The notes under the pieces were generated by a model, which was not told where the DNA came from, did no database searches, and saw nothing but the letters and a program-made list of their open reading frames with translations. The position numbers and the translations under genes are program-made. This document shows, piece by piece, positions 1-8,395 of a stretch of DNA of 60,153 bases; positions within the stretch are counted from its first letter, which is position 1; each line of letters opens with the position of its first letter. Origin of the DNA: Snodgrassella gandavensis (GTDB lineage Bacteria > Pseudomonadota > Gammaproteobacteria > Burkholderiales > Neisseriaceae); the NCBI RefSeq assembly GCF_914768025.1, contig NZ_CAJZCE010000013.1, forward strand, positions 1 to 60,153. Reading direction: 5' to 3'.

Positions 1-160
1 CTGCAACAGGCAAGAAAGGTAACCGAAGAATGGCTAACAGTTTATAACACCGAAAGACCTCATGAGGCACTAAATAATATGACGCCGATTGAGTATAAAA
101 CACTAAAACAGACAGCATGATTTTCTACGTCTGTTTTGTATTAACTATGGGGTATTTACA
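1..160 (+). mobile_element. 3' end of an IS3-family element (OrfB C-terminus plus right terminal repeat)
   Basis: The first 120 bases encode the last 39 residues of an IS3-family OrfB transposase, including the TERPHEALNN motif typical of the C-terminus, and the gene enters from outside the window. The stop is followed by about 40 bases ending in TATTTACA. These match the right end of the inverted copy near 2.35 kb almost base for base, so the element ends at about 160. The copy is open at the left edge and its completeness cannot be judged. Confidence 0.85.
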
Positions 161-237
161 ATACTGGTCTAGGTGCGGCTGAGTTTATAGAATATGGTTG
201 TGATTTTTCTTTAGAATTATTCAGGGTATATAATTAA
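160..237 (+). pseudogene. Remnant of a toxin-tip C-terminus
   Basis: Directly after the IS end, an open frame without a start encodes about 25 residues beginning NTGLGAAEFIEYG and ending RVYN, then stops nine bases before the next start codon. This is what remains when an IS (or recombination) removes a polymorphic toxin but leaves its last codons joined to the immunity gene. The toxin family cannot be named from this tail. The reading as a toxin tail is inferred from position and from similar arrangements repeated downstream. Confidence 0.45.
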
Positions 238-246
238 GGCGAATTT

Positions 247-530
247 ATGGGAAAAATAATATGTAAAGATGTTAAGATTTTTTCCATCTACAGTGGTGAT
301 ATTGAGAACGGTGAAGGATTTGAGGGTTGCTACATTCATTTATACTAATTAAAAATCTAGATAACATTTTAATGGAAGGGCCTTTTAAAAATAATATATA
401 TTATAATCCAGAGAAAGTAAGTGGTTATGAAATTAGTCTAGAAAGTGGTTCAATTAATGGTAAAATTATTTGTTTAGAAGCCGTTATAGATATTGTAGAT
501 AAATATAAAAATATACTTATTGAGGAATAA
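247..530 (+). pseudogene. Frameshifted small gene, probable orphan immunity protein
   Basis: An ATG with a plausible ribosome site (AAGGCG eight bases upstream) opens a frame starting MGKIICKDVKIF that stops at about 345. A second frame, overlapping from about 327, continues the protein-like sequence to ILIEE and stop at 530. Joining the two by one frameshift gives a protein of roughly 90 residues, a usual size for immunity proteins. I do not recognise the family. It follows a toxin-tail remnant and precedes a strong terminator, so it was the last gene of a cassette. It is either broken or read by frameshifting. Confidence 0.5.
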
Positions 531-573
531 AACTTGACTTTGCTTGCAAATATATCCATCAAAATTCAATTAG

Positions 574-610
574 AAGCTTTAACAATGATTTTATTGTTAA
601 AGCTTTTTTT
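574..610 (+). terminator. Rho-independent terminator after the first immunity gene
   Basis: A perfect 13-bp inverted repeat (AAGCTTTAACAAT and its complement) with a 6-base loop is followed by a run of T. It closes the transcription unit of the small frameshifted gene upstream. Confidence 0.85.
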
Positions 611-639
611 CATAAATCATTATGCTTTTTGATTTATGA

Positions 640-1070
640 AAAAATGCGTGTAACGTATGGTTGGAAGCCAGACAGCGACTTGGGCACCAGCCTCTTATGG
701 CAGGCTAACCTGAGCGAAGGCCAGAGCCTGAAAAATGTCAGCTATCACTATCTGATAACCGACCATCTGTGCACTTCATAACTGGCACTAAAAAGCCATG
801 GAAAACAGAGATGGAAAATCAATAGCGATGCGTTTGGCAACAACGAACTGGATACAAACAACCAGATAACCATGAATCTGTGGTTTTCACAACAATACTA
901 TGATACAGAGACCTGACTGTCATATAACTATTCCCGTGATTACAATGCGAAGACTGGGGGGGGTATATGCAGAGTGATCCGATAGGTTGACGGGTGGAAT
1001 AAATATTTGTGGTGATGTAAATAGTGATACATTAAAAATTATTGATTCACTGGGATAAAGAAATTATTAT
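640..1070 (+). pseudogene. Degraded Rhs core end (copy 1)
   Basis: Several frames together encode the end of an Rhs/YD-repeat core. There is a VTYGWKPD segment, an LLWQANLSEG segment, a YLITDHL-like strand, then QQYYDTET, NYSRDYN and a QSDPIG-like stretch. Intact Rhs proteins carry a similar hallmark just before the variable toxin tip. Stops and frameshifts occur within every block (for example a stop just after YYDTET and another after DPIG), so the gene is dead. Related blocks recur near 2.1, 11.5, 13.3 and 14.2 kb. Its base composition is visibly richer in G+C than the surrounding immunity genes. Confidence 0.8.
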
Positions 1071-1339
1071 ATAGTAGATGAAAATGATGTATTAACTAAC
1101 TTAGGAACTGGAAGGGATATTTCAAGGTACGTCGTCTTATTTTGAATGGTATGAAAAGACTTTAATTAGATTCATTAGATCTATTTTTTCATTGCATGGC
1201 ATTCTATTGAATCTCAAAGGATAAGGATGCAAGTAATAAATTGAGTAAATGGTATGCTAGAATAAAAGAAAATTTTGATTATATTAAAAGGACGTGTTGG
1301 AATTTATGGGTTGGATAAAAGGTTTTCTCACAAGCAAAT

Positions 1340-1487
1340 GGTTAAAGATTAAAATGGGTATCTAAAAGTAAACGATTATGGATTAAATTGTCCTGTTAAC
1401 ATCAATTGTCTAGATAGGTATGAGAAATTTATTAATCCTAATCTTCAGAAAATAATTGTAGTATTAGAAAATGAGGGATATTTATAA
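1340..1487 (+). pseudogene. C-terminal remnant of a toxin tip
   Basis: An open frame without an intact upstream part encodes residues such as NDYGLNCPVN and FINPNLQKII and ends NEGYL at a TAA that overlaps an ATG (TAATG). It sits between a broken Rhs core and a lipoprotein gene, the normal place of the toxin tip. Earlier parts of the tip, between about 1070 and 1340, are broken by several frame changes. The toxin activity cannot be told. Confidence 0.5.
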
Positions 1488-1932
1488 TGATAAAATTTTA
1501 TATACAATTATTATGTTTATATGGATTTTTCTTTATGGATGTAATCTTTTGGATTCAACAAAAGTTTCATATTATGAAAAATATACAGATATTTTACCTG
1601 ATGATGGCTTGAATAGCTGGTTACCAGAAAACTTTCCAAAAGAATCTAGAAATATTTATGTTAAAACTGATGTTGAAACAAATGTACTTGAAGTTTATTT
1701 TACCTTGAATAATAAAATAGAAAACAAAGAACAATTATATTTAAATGGTATTCAAATGGAACAATTAAAGAAAATCGATAAAACAATAGATAGAGGGTGG
1801 TGTATGTATTCAGAATATAATATTTGGAAAGAGCCACGCCAGAATTGGTATGTTATAGGTGAATTATCTGCAAAAAACAGATATATACTTGTGTTTGCGC
1901 ATACTATAGCTCCTAATTTATGCAAAAAATAG
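1471..1932 (+). CDS. Putative immunity lipoprotein
   Basis: The 153-residue product starts with a charged segment, a hydrophobic stretch and a lipobox-like LYGC with the cysteine at residue 24, as expected for a lipoprotein processed by LspA and anchored in the envelope. The rest is hydrophilic, with no domain I recognise. Position after a toxin-tip remnant suggests an immunity lipoprotein protecting the periplasm. The start is uncertain: an ATG at 1487 overlapping the toxin stop lies in another frame and would lose the lipobox, so the gene may have suffered an indel near its start. Codon use is very AT-rich. Confidence 0.6.
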   Translation: MRDIYNDKILYTIIMFIWIFLYGCNLLDSTKVSYYEKYTDILPDDGLNSWLPENFPKESRNIYVKTDVETNVLEVYFTLNNKIENKEQLYLNGIQMEQLKKIDKTIDRGWCMYSEYNIWKEPRQNWYVIGELSAKNRYILVFAHTIAPNLCKK

Positions 1933-2099
1933 AATAGTATAAAAACTAATCGATAAAATTAAAGTATAAATAATAAATTAATATTCACATATGATAGAAA
2001 TTTTAGTAAACATATAATAGTCATTAAATTTTTATAAATATTTTTGATTTATTTCCTTCTTCTACGCTTAGAACAATAACCTGATTAAAAAAATTAGGA

Positions 2100-2347
2100 T
2101 ACTGGGCAGCGATATTGAATACAGTTGCAACAATTGACAGCATTCCATAGCGATACCTCTGGCAACAGTGAACTAGATGCAAACAACCAGATAACCATGA
2201 ATCTGTGGTTTTCACAACAATACTATGATACAGAGACTGGACTGTCATATAACTCTTTACGTGTTACAATGTCAAGACTGGACGGTATATTCAGAGTGAT
2301 CCCATAGGATTGGCTGGAGAAATATATACCTATGGTTATGTAGGTGG
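2100..2347 (+). pseudogene. Degraded Rhs core end (copy 2), interrupted by an IS
   Basis: The frames encode NNQITMNLWFSQQYYDTETG, then LSYNSLRVT and a QSDPIGLAGE-like end followed by YTYGYVGG. This is the same Rhs core end as the copy near 0.9 kb, without its in-frame stop after YYDTET but with other lesions. The right end of an IS3-family element follows immediately at about 2348, so the tip of this Rhs gene is gone. Confidence 0.75.
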
Positions 2348-3355
2348 TGTAAATATCCCATAGTTAGTACAAAACAGACATAGAAAATCATGCTGCTTGT
2401 TTTAGTGTTTTATACTCAATCGGCATCATATTATTTAGTGCCTCATGAGGTCTTTCAGTGTTATAAATGGTTAGCCATTCTTCGGTTACCTTCCTTGCCT
2501 GTTGCAGATTATTAAAAAGATATAAATCCAGTACCTCTGTACGATAGGTACGGTTAAATCGTTCAATAAAACCATTTTGATATGGGCTGCCGGGTTTGAT
2601 GTAATCTATAGTTATACCATGTGATTTTGCCCAGTTAGTAAAGGTGTTTCCGGTGAATTCCAGTTCATTATCTACTCGTATTTTTAGTGGATAACCATGA
2701 TATTCGGCCAGTTTAGCCAGATAACGGGTAATCCTGCCAGCAAGCAAACTGACTGCAATATCAATGCCTAGCGCCTCACGATTAAAGTCATCTATCACAT
2801 TGAAGGTTCTAAACCTGCGTTGATTGCGACTGCTGTCACTTATAAAATCCATTGACCAGCATTCACCTGAATTACTCGGTATTGATAGCTTTTCTGGGCT
2901 TCGTGGAGGAATGCGTTGTTTACGCTTTACCCTAAGATTAAGCTTTAATTCACAATACACCCGATACACCCGTACATGATTTCACTGATGACTGCCAAGC
3001 TTTCTGATGCGATTAAAACATTTGGGAAAGCCCCAGCGTAAATGCTTATCGGTAATAGCACTTAGTACAGACATAATCACTGAATCATCCGGTAACTTGG
3101 GTTGATAATAGTAAGCATAGCGGCTTAGGCCTACAATAGAGCAACTCATTGTAATAGTAGCAAGATGGCTTTCTTGTAACTCCAGAGCTCAGACTTTGCG
3201 TTCCTTGGTTGGCACTATAGCTTTTTTAAGATTTCCTCCTGAAGCTGGGATTTTAAACTCAGCTCAGCAACATCTGCTTAAACTTACAGTTTTCAGATTC
3301 CAGCTCCTTTAAGCGTTTGATATCTAATGTTTCCATACCACCATATTTATCCTGC
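2348..3355 (-). mobile_element. IS3-family element, inverted and 5'-truncated
   Basis: The minus strand carries, from about 3355 down to 2348, the end of OrfA, most of OrfB and the right terminal repeat (TGTAAATATCCC at the boundary). The repeat pairs with the left-end repeat TGTAACTATCCCC seen near 5.8 kb. The left part of OrfA and the left terminal repeat are missing. The charged OrfA end and OrfB layout resemble the IS407-like part of the IS3 family, but the subgroup is tentative. The element is no longer autonomous. Confidence 0.85.
2388..2969 (-). pseudogene. IS3-family transposase OrfB, broken by a stop codon
   Basis: The readable 193 residues contain the rve integrase core: a first aspartate in SMDFISD, a second in RVDNELEF and the glutamate in QNGFIERFNR, giving the DDE triad of IS3 transposases. 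The C-terminus is TERPHEALNN. The frame continues upstream into the N-terminal half (YYYQPKLPDD, WGFPKCFNRI) but an in-frame TGA after RKLGSHQ separates the two parts, so full-length OrfB cannot be made. Confidence 0.85.
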
Positions 3356-3432
3356 TATATTTCAATGGAGAAAATAATTGATTTTCTGAGGGTAAGCAAT
3401 TGGGTAATGAAGGGAAATGCTACATTGAAAAA

Positions 3433-3627
3433 CTATATTTTATCTTTTAAATGGGATTTAATTTCACCAACTAATAAAATAGCAAAATTATTATAATCTT
3501 TTATTGTGCCATCTAATGCATTAAGATATCCTCCAAAATCTAGTTTTTTAATGGGTTTTGGAAAGGATTCGTCTTTAATCAAAAATTTATAATCCAAGTG
3601 TTTCAGGTAGATTTTAGATGCAGGCAA
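3433..3627 (-). other. Short protein-like open frame of unknown nature
   Basis: This minus-strand frame encodes 64 residues (DESFPKPIKK, LNALDGTIKD) with reasonable amino-acid composition, but no convincing ribosome site and no clear start. It lies antisense to the toxin-tail remnant upstream of the membrane-protein gene. It may be a fragment of an inverted toxin or immunity gene left by IS activity, or chance. Confidence 0.25.
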
Positions 3628-3691
3628 GAGTGCTTCCGCTGGAGCTGCTTACCAGAAAATCAGATCTAAGTTAGATAATCGTGGGTGTTAA
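3611..3691 (+). pseudogene. Toxin-tip C-terminal remnant
   Basis: A startless frame encodes about 26 residues containing AGKSASAGAAYQKIRSKLDN and stops four bases before the ATG of the next gene. This is the third instance of a short tail directly abutting a small gene. The toxin family is not recognisable. Confidence 0.4.
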
Positions 3692-3695
3692 TATT

Positions 3696-3962
3696 ATGGT
3701 TTTGATAAATACTTTTATCATTGTAATTGGACTGTATATTTCATGTATGAATTGGTTGATATTTATTAATAATGATATTTTAAAAAATAAAAGTTCATCA
3801 TATGGGCTGTTTATTGGAGGAATATTATTATATGTAGGCATATCAAAATTGCCTGATCCATATAACCAATACGCTTATTCAGGATTTTTAATTGATTTTG
3901 GTTGTATTCCGTGGTTATTAGTTGGATTGGGATTTAAGATTATTAAATATCTAAAAAAATAA
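3696..3962 (+). CDS. Small membrane protein, putative immunity protein
   Basis: The product of about 88 residues has three hydrophobic segments (near residues 2-18, 36-50 and 62-80) and a positively charged C-terminus ending IIKYLKK, so an inner-membrane protein is likely. The ATG chosen is four bases after the stop of a toxin-tail remnant; an in-frame GTG five codons upstream lies inside that tail. Small multi-pass membrane proteins in this position commonly guard against pore-forming or membrane-targeted toxins. No family was recognised, so the function is inferred from context. Confidence 0.55.
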   Translation: MVLINTFIIVIGLYISCMNWLIFINNDILKNKSSSYGLFIGGILLYVGISKLPDPYNQYAYSGFLIDFGCIPWLLVGLGFKIIKYLKK

Positions 3963-4102
3963 AGTTTACTCCTTTAATAAGTGTTATTCAATATATTAAT
4001 ATTATTGGTAATTTATTAAAATAAATATATAGATAAAGATATTTGAAAATAGGTAATAGGAAAATATAATAACTCACTAAGTAATGTTTAACTATTCTCC
4101 GA

Positions 4103-4449
4103 ATGGAAAAAAAGATGACAGATAAAGTTATGATTTATGCTAAGATGCTAAATATAGCACTATATACTATCAGAAATGTTCAATCCCGTAATCCATTTGT
4201 AAAAGCTAGGGATAAATCAAGTTACTTTGAAGCCGAGCTAGCACATACTTTACCGTGGAATATTGTAGGAGCAAACTCTTGTATAGATTCGAAAGATTTA
4301 TTTTTTTAAATTATAACGCTAAGTATTATTATGATAATTATAATTATGATTTATCATATAGTTACGTGGAATAAATTGAAAGAATTAAGAAATTATTCGC
4401 CTTAGTACCACCTGAGTTGAGAAAAGAGCTCAAATGGAATGGTCCATAA
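4103..4449 (+). pseudogene. Frameshifted gene, possible immunity protein or toxin fragment
   Basis: An intact first frame encodes 68 residues starting MEKKMTDKVMIYAKMLNIAL and containing ARDKSSYFEAELAHTLPWNI, then stops in a run of T at about 4308. Protein-like sequence resumes in other frames (NYDLSYSYVTWNKLKEL, then LVPPELRKELKWNGP) to a stop at 4449. The run of seven T at the first break is a likely slippage site. A terminator follows. I do not recognise the family. Confidence 0.45.
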
Positions 4450-4487
4450 TTATTAAGGTTTTAAGTGATCAATAGAACTAATATCAA

Positions 4488-4515
4488 GTCTCAGTTTAAA
4501 AGCTGGGATTTTTTT
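4488..4515 (+). terminator. Rho-independent terminator
   Basis: A short stem (TCTCAG pairing with CTGGGA, one wobble) with a TTTAAAA-containing loop is followed by a run of T. Very similar TTTAAA- or TTAAAG-loop terminators follow both SUKH genes downstream. Confidence 0.6.
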
Positions 4516-4780
4516 ATAGGGGGACTATTAAGTCGCTAGTGATTTTCTGGGAGGAATGGGCGATGCACTATTAACCGAAGATAATATCAGTTTTGCTTAC
4601 TAACTCGATAAAAGATAAATATGATATAGACCAGATTGATGAGTGTTATATAACTTACTGAATTGGATAGTAACTTGGGGATTGGATTGGTAGTTATTTA
4701 GACAGTAGGCAAGGTTTGGCAAGAAAAAAAGGAATCATTGATTTGTGTGTTGAGGAGAAATAGCACCTACTTAACAACAA

Positions 4781-5073
4781 AGAAAATACTGGATACAAGA
4801 CCCGATAGATTTTAAAGGAAATAAGGTTTATCTCCGTAATGACTTATTAAACCGTGATTTTCAATCAAGTTGGCTTGATAAAGGAAGAATTGATATTGGT
4901 TTTAATCTGAACAGAATGGCTTATGGAAGAGTTCCTAAAGGTAAAGATGGCCAATCCGTGAACGTATGTCTGTTGTCTTAAAGCCTGAATGGTATAGTAT
5001 CTGGCACCATGCATTAAAACAATCACAAGGCCTTGCATATGAATTACAATAGTTAATCACCAACTCCAATTGA
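4781..5073 (+). pseudogene. Remnant of an HNH/LHH-like nuclease toxin tip
   Basis: The frame encodes FKGNKVYLRNDLLNRDF, then GRIDIGFNLNRMAYGRVPKG and KDGQSV. That order resembles the N-terminal half of LHH/WHH-type HNH nuclease toxin tips, in which a KVYQRNDL-like strand precedes an ERM-APIG-DG-S segment and an LHH motif. A frame break follows GQSV and the expected LHH histidines are lost. The end reads KQSQGLAYELQ, an in-frame stop, then LITNSN. The next gene is a SUKH protein, the usual partner of such nucleases. The assignment comes from memory of the family and is tentative. Confidence 0.45.
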
Positions 5074-5140
5074 TAGAGGTAAATTTGACAACTGGAGAAA
5101 AAGTTATTGGAAAGAAGAGTAAAAAATTATCAAAGGTAAA

Positions 5141-5632
5141 ATGATGAAGCATATATCAAAAAATGATGTAATAAGTTTAATTGAACAAAATCAGAATTTA
5201 GTTGACTTTGGAACAGCCAAAGACGCAGTTAGTGCACTGCATATAAAAAAAGCAGAAGATTTTATTGGGCTACCTTTTACTGATTCATACAAATGGTTTT
5301 TAAATCATTATGCTCGCGGATCAATTTGTGGAGATGAAATATTTAGTCTTAATGATAGTTTTGATTACTATGATTCCTATGATTCTAATACCGATATATT
5401 ATATGGTGAAGATATAGTTTACAATCATATTATAGATTTAAAAAATAAACTGACAACAGATAAACAATTAGCAGTATGTCATTCGGATATTGATGGTGAA
5501 TTTTTCTTTGATTATACAAAATATGAAAACAATGAATGTCCAATATATATTTATTGGTCAAAGGATGAGTCTTTATTTTATGCACAGAATTTCTTAGAAT
5601 TTTTGTATAAGAGGATAAAGGAATGTCAATAG
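5141..5632 (+). CDS. SUKH/SMI1-KNR4 family immunity protein, copy 1
   Basis: The 163-residue product has the SUKH signature: an N-terminal helix, LPFTDSYKWFLNHYA, then GDEIFSL, and later a FFFDYTKYENNECPIYIYW strand region and a C-terminal FLEFLYKRIKE helix. SUKH proteins typically neutralise nuclease and other toxin tips by direct binding in the cytoplasm. It lies 67 bases after a broken nuclease-like tip and is nearly identical to the gene 1.4 kb downstream. Two adjacent ATG codons are possible starts; AAAGG sits 4 and 7 bases before them, favouring the second. It looks intact and orphaned. Confidence 0.85.
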   Translation: MMKHISKNDVISLIEQNQNLVDFGTAKDAVSALHIKKAEDFIGLPFTDSYKWFLNHYARGSICGDEIFSLNDSFDYYDSYDSNTDILYGEDIVYNHIIDLKNKLTTDKQLAVCHSDIDGEFFFDYTKYENNECPIYIYWSKDESLFYAQNFLEFLYKRIKECQ

Positions 5633-5731
5633 ATGTACTTTGATTATGCTTTAAAATAAGCACATCATTTATCTATAAATAGTAAATTAAAAAATTTAAA
5701 AGATAAACTTTCATAAATTTTCTAAGATGTT

Positions 5732-5761
5732 AATCCCGGTTTAAAGTCGGGATTATTTTTT
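5732..5761 (+). terminator. Rho-independent terminator after SUKH copy 1
   Basis: AATCCCG pairs with CGGGATT around a loop containing TTTAAAG and is followed by ATTTTTT. Confidence 0.8.
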
Positions 5762-5804
5762 ACACAAAAACTCATTAGACAGATTTCATCAATTATTTAG
5801 TAAT

Positions 5805-6395
5805 TGTAACTATCCCCTAAAATAGTACAGCTCTGAAGTAGAAAATTCTCTTCATTAACCCACAGAGGATTTAAACATGAAAAAGATGGCTGAACATCAA
5901 ATCGTATCTATTTTAAAAGAAGCTCAAGCCGGTATTCCTGTCAAAGAATTTTGCCGTAAATATGGCATCGGCAATTAGAATTTTTATAAATGGCGAGAAA
6001 ATATGGTGGTATGGAAACCTCCGATATCGAACATTTAAAGGAGCTAGAGGCTGAAAACCGCAAGCTTAAGCAAATGTTTGCCGAGCTCAGTTTAAAATCT
6101 CAGCTTCAGGAGGAAATCATAAAAAAGCTCTAGTGCCTACCAAGGCACATAAAGCTTGGGCTGTGCAATTACAAGAAAGTCATTCTGTGACTATTGCTAT
6201 GAGCTGCGCAATTGTTGGCTTAAGCCGCTGTGCTTACTATTATCAACCTAAATTACCGGATGACTCGGTGATTGTGTCAGTACTCAGTGCTATCACTGAC
6301 AGGCATTTACGCTGGGGCTTTCCAAAGTGTTTTAATCGCATCAGAAAGCTCGGCTATAAATGGAATCATAAACGTGTGTATTGTGAATTAAAGTC
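5805..6395 (+). mobile_element. IS3-family element, left half only, fused to a toxin tail
   Basis: The left terminal repeat (TGTAACTATCCCC) is followed by OrfA starting at 5877 with MKKMAEHQIVSILKEA, which has an in-frame stop after KYGIGN, and by a later OrfA block ending with a charged coiled segment (HLKELEAENRKLKQMFAEL). The N-terminal quarter of OrfB follows. At about 6395 the IS sequence stops within OrfB and passes directly into the duplicated 3' end of the toxin upstream of SUKH copy 2. The right half of the element is missing. Confidence 0.85.
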
Positions 6396-6456
6396 ATCAA
6401 AACAATCACAAGGCCTTGCATATGAATTACAATACTTAATCGCCAACTCCAATTGA
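6133..6456 (+). pseudogene. Chimeric frame: OrfB N-terminus fused to a toxin C-terminus
   Basis: The first roughly 87 residues are OrfB of the IS3 element (helix-turn-helix_21 region, SRCAYYYQPKLPDD, WGFPKCFNRIRKLGYKW). The last 18, KQSQGLAYELQYLIANSN, are the tail of the toxin seen upstream of SUKH copy 1, here without the in-frame stop found there. The fusion looks like a recombination scar. A functional product is unlikely. Confidence 0.7.
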
Positions 6457-6523
6457 TTGAAGTAAATTTGACAACTGGAGAAAAAGTTATTGGAAAGAAG
6501 AGTAGAAAATTATCAAAGGTAAA

Positions 6524-7015
6524 ATGATGAAGCATATATCAAAAAATGATGTAATAAGTTTAATTGAACAAAATCAGAATTTAGTTGACTTTGGAACAGC
6601 CGAAGATGCAGTTAGTGCACTGCACATAAAAAAAGCAGAAGATTTTCTTGGTCTACCTTTCACTGATTCATACAAATGGTTTTTAAATAACTATGTGGGC
6701 GGAGAAATCTGTGGAGAAGAAATATTTAGCCTTAATGAAAATTTTGATTACTATAACTCCTATAATTTTAATACCGATATATTATATGGTGAAGATATAG
6801 TTTGTAATCATATTATAAATTTAAGAAATAAACTTACAACAGATAAACAATTGATAATATGCCATTCGGATATTGATGGTGTATTTTTCTTTGATTATAC
6901 AAAATATGAAAACAATGAATGTCCGATATATATTTATTGGTCAAACGATGAGTCTTTATTTTATGCACAGAATTTCTTAGAGTTTTTGTATAAGAGAATA
7001 AAGGAATGTCAATAG
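6524..7015 (+). CDS. SUKH/SMI1-KNR4 family immunity protein, copy 2
   Basis: The 163-residue product differs from copy 1 at only a modest number of positions (for example NNYVGGEICGEEIFSL in place of NHYARGSICGDEIFSL). It keeps the SUKH core: LPFTDSYKWFL, EIFSL and the aromatic C-terminal strands. Its upstream 128 bases, including the toxin tail and ribosome site, are also duplicated, so the whole 3'-toxin plus immunity module was copied in tandem with an IS fragment between. The substitutions cluster around the loop after the first conserved helix, which could shift toxin specificity; that is inference. Confidence 0.85.
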   Translation: MMKHISKNDVISLIEQNQNLVDFGTAEDAVSALHIKKAEDFLGLPFTDSYKWFLNNYVGGEICGEEIFSLNENFDYYNSYNFNTDILYGEDIVCNHIINLRNKLTTDKQLIICHSDIDGVFFFDYTKYENNECPIYIYWSNDESLFYAQNFLEFLYKRIKECQ

Positions 7016-7114
7016 AAACACTTTGATTATGCTATAAGTAATCATATCGTTTATCTATAAATAATAAATTAAAAAGTTTAAAAGATGAGTTTTCATAAAC
7101 TTTTTGAGATGTTA

Positions 7115-7140
7115 ATCCCAGCTTAAAGCTGGGTTTATTT
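7115..7140 (+). terminator. Rho-independent terminator after SUKH copy 2
   Basis: CCCAGCT pairs with AGCTGGG around a three-base loop, followed by TTTATTTTT. Confidence 0.8.
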
Positions 7141-7172
7141 TTCCATAGAAAACTTATCTAACGGATTTAATT

Positions 7173-7210
7173 TGTAACTATCCCTTAGAATGATAAAGCT
7201 TTGAAGAGGT
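7173..7210 (+). mobile_element. Left-end remnant of the IS3-family element
   Basis: TGTAACTATCCCTTAGAAT and the following GCTTTGAAGAG match the left terminal repeat and adjacent leader of the copy starting at 5805. No transposase sequence follows. The next 250 bases contain no frame I can support. Confidence 0.6.
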
Positions 7211-7476
7211 TGATAATTAGTTACCAGATAATGTTTCAATATATTTGATATTCAACGCTTGCTGAGTAAAAAGGATGCCTGTATGACAAGACGGTGGCGG
7301 AAGCTACCTTTAAAAGTATAATACAGGGTTTGTTAAAGGGGAAAATTTTTGACAATCTAATAATCACAACAAGCCTTTGTGGCTGATGCTTATTAGTACA
7401 ACCAATGGTAGCATTCATCGTTAGACTATTTACCTCCCGTGGAATTTAGCAAACAGCTCCCCCTTAATTTTGTTGT

Positions 7477-7680
7477 TTGAATATGTGTTGCTATTCCATA
7501 ACTATGAAAGTAAAAGGAAAGGATCTTTGTGCTTATTATCAAAAGGATATGCCTGCAATGGCTCAAACACCAAAGCTTAACTTATTGACGAAATATGCAA
7601 AGTCTAAAATCGCCTATAAAATAGTATATGAATGGCAAGCTGCTATGGCAAGATTTAAGATAACGGAGACTGCAAAATGA
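7477..7680 (+). pseudogene. Toxin-tip C-terminal remnant
   Basis: An open frame of 67 residues without a convincing start (TTG, no ribosome site) includes KVKGKDLCAYYQKDMPAMA and a lysine-rich end. Its TGA overlaps the ATG of the following gene (ATGA), the tight coupling typical of toxin and immunity pairs. It is best read as the surviving 3' part of a toxin gene. Confidence 0.5.
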
Positions 7681-8093
7681 TAAATAGATTTAAATTCAAT
7701 GGAACGTTTTATGGTAGGATATATGATTATGATAAAAGTATAGTTAATCGTAGCCCTACAATAGAAGATATAAATAATTCTCTGGATTTATTTGTATTAA
7801 ATAGTGGTGTTCTTTATTTAGAACAAAATGAAGAGGAGGGTAATATTCCTTTTAGGTTAACGCTTTATGCTGAAAATCAGAAATATCTGGTTATGTTTGG
7901 AAAATCAAATCCGGAAGTTGATGATGGCGTAGAAGTAAGAACTTTTTGGGACGGTACACGCGCCTCGGGATTGATAAGTTTACAAGGTGATTTATGGGAT
8001 AATAGAACTATAAGCGAAAATTTTAGTCTAGTCAGAAAAGCTTTTAATGAGTTTTATCTGACAGGAGATATTGACCAAAATATAGTGAGTTAA
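7677..8093 (+). CDS. Putative immunity protein (DUF6911-like)
   Basis: The 138-residue soluble protein has an alternating strand-rich centre (GVLYLEQNEEEGNIPFRLTL, YLVMFGKSNPEVDDGVEVRT) and a C-terminal FxEFYLTGDI segment. This resembles small DUF6911-type proteins found next to Rhs and CDI toxins, but I name that family from memory with low certainty. Its start overlaps the stop of the toxin remnant by four bases, so it would have been translated by coupling. Function as an immunity protein is inferred from position, size and lack of other features. Confidence 0.6.
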   Translation: MINRFKFNGTFYGRIYDYDKSIVNRSPTIEDINNSLDLFVLNSGVLYLEQNEEEGNIPFRLTLYAENQKYLVMFGKSNPEVDDGVEVRTFWDGTRASGLISLQGDLWDNRTISENFSLVRKAFNEFYLTGDIDQNIVS

Positions 8094-8395
8094 CCTAAAA
8101 GCCTTGAAAATTGAGTTTTATATATAAATAGCAAAAAATTAAATGGAAAATATTGAAAGGGTATTTTAGATGTATTTTTGAATAAACAATGATATCAAAA
8201 TGTGTCATCACTTTTGCCAAATATTTTTGTTTATAATTCGGGATGATGTAAAACATGAATAGGAAGTAATTTGTGGGACACTAGTAGATTTTATCAGGCC
8301 TTTAGTTGGCATAGGTTGGTATTTATTTGGTGTGGAAATAGGTTGTAGTACCTCTTGTAGCTTGGATAAATGTTTATATACAAAATAGTACTCAC

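Noticed and set aside
2024-2248. A 74-codon minus-strand frame
   Set aside because: It is antisense to an Rhs core remnant whose plus-strand reading has family motifs.
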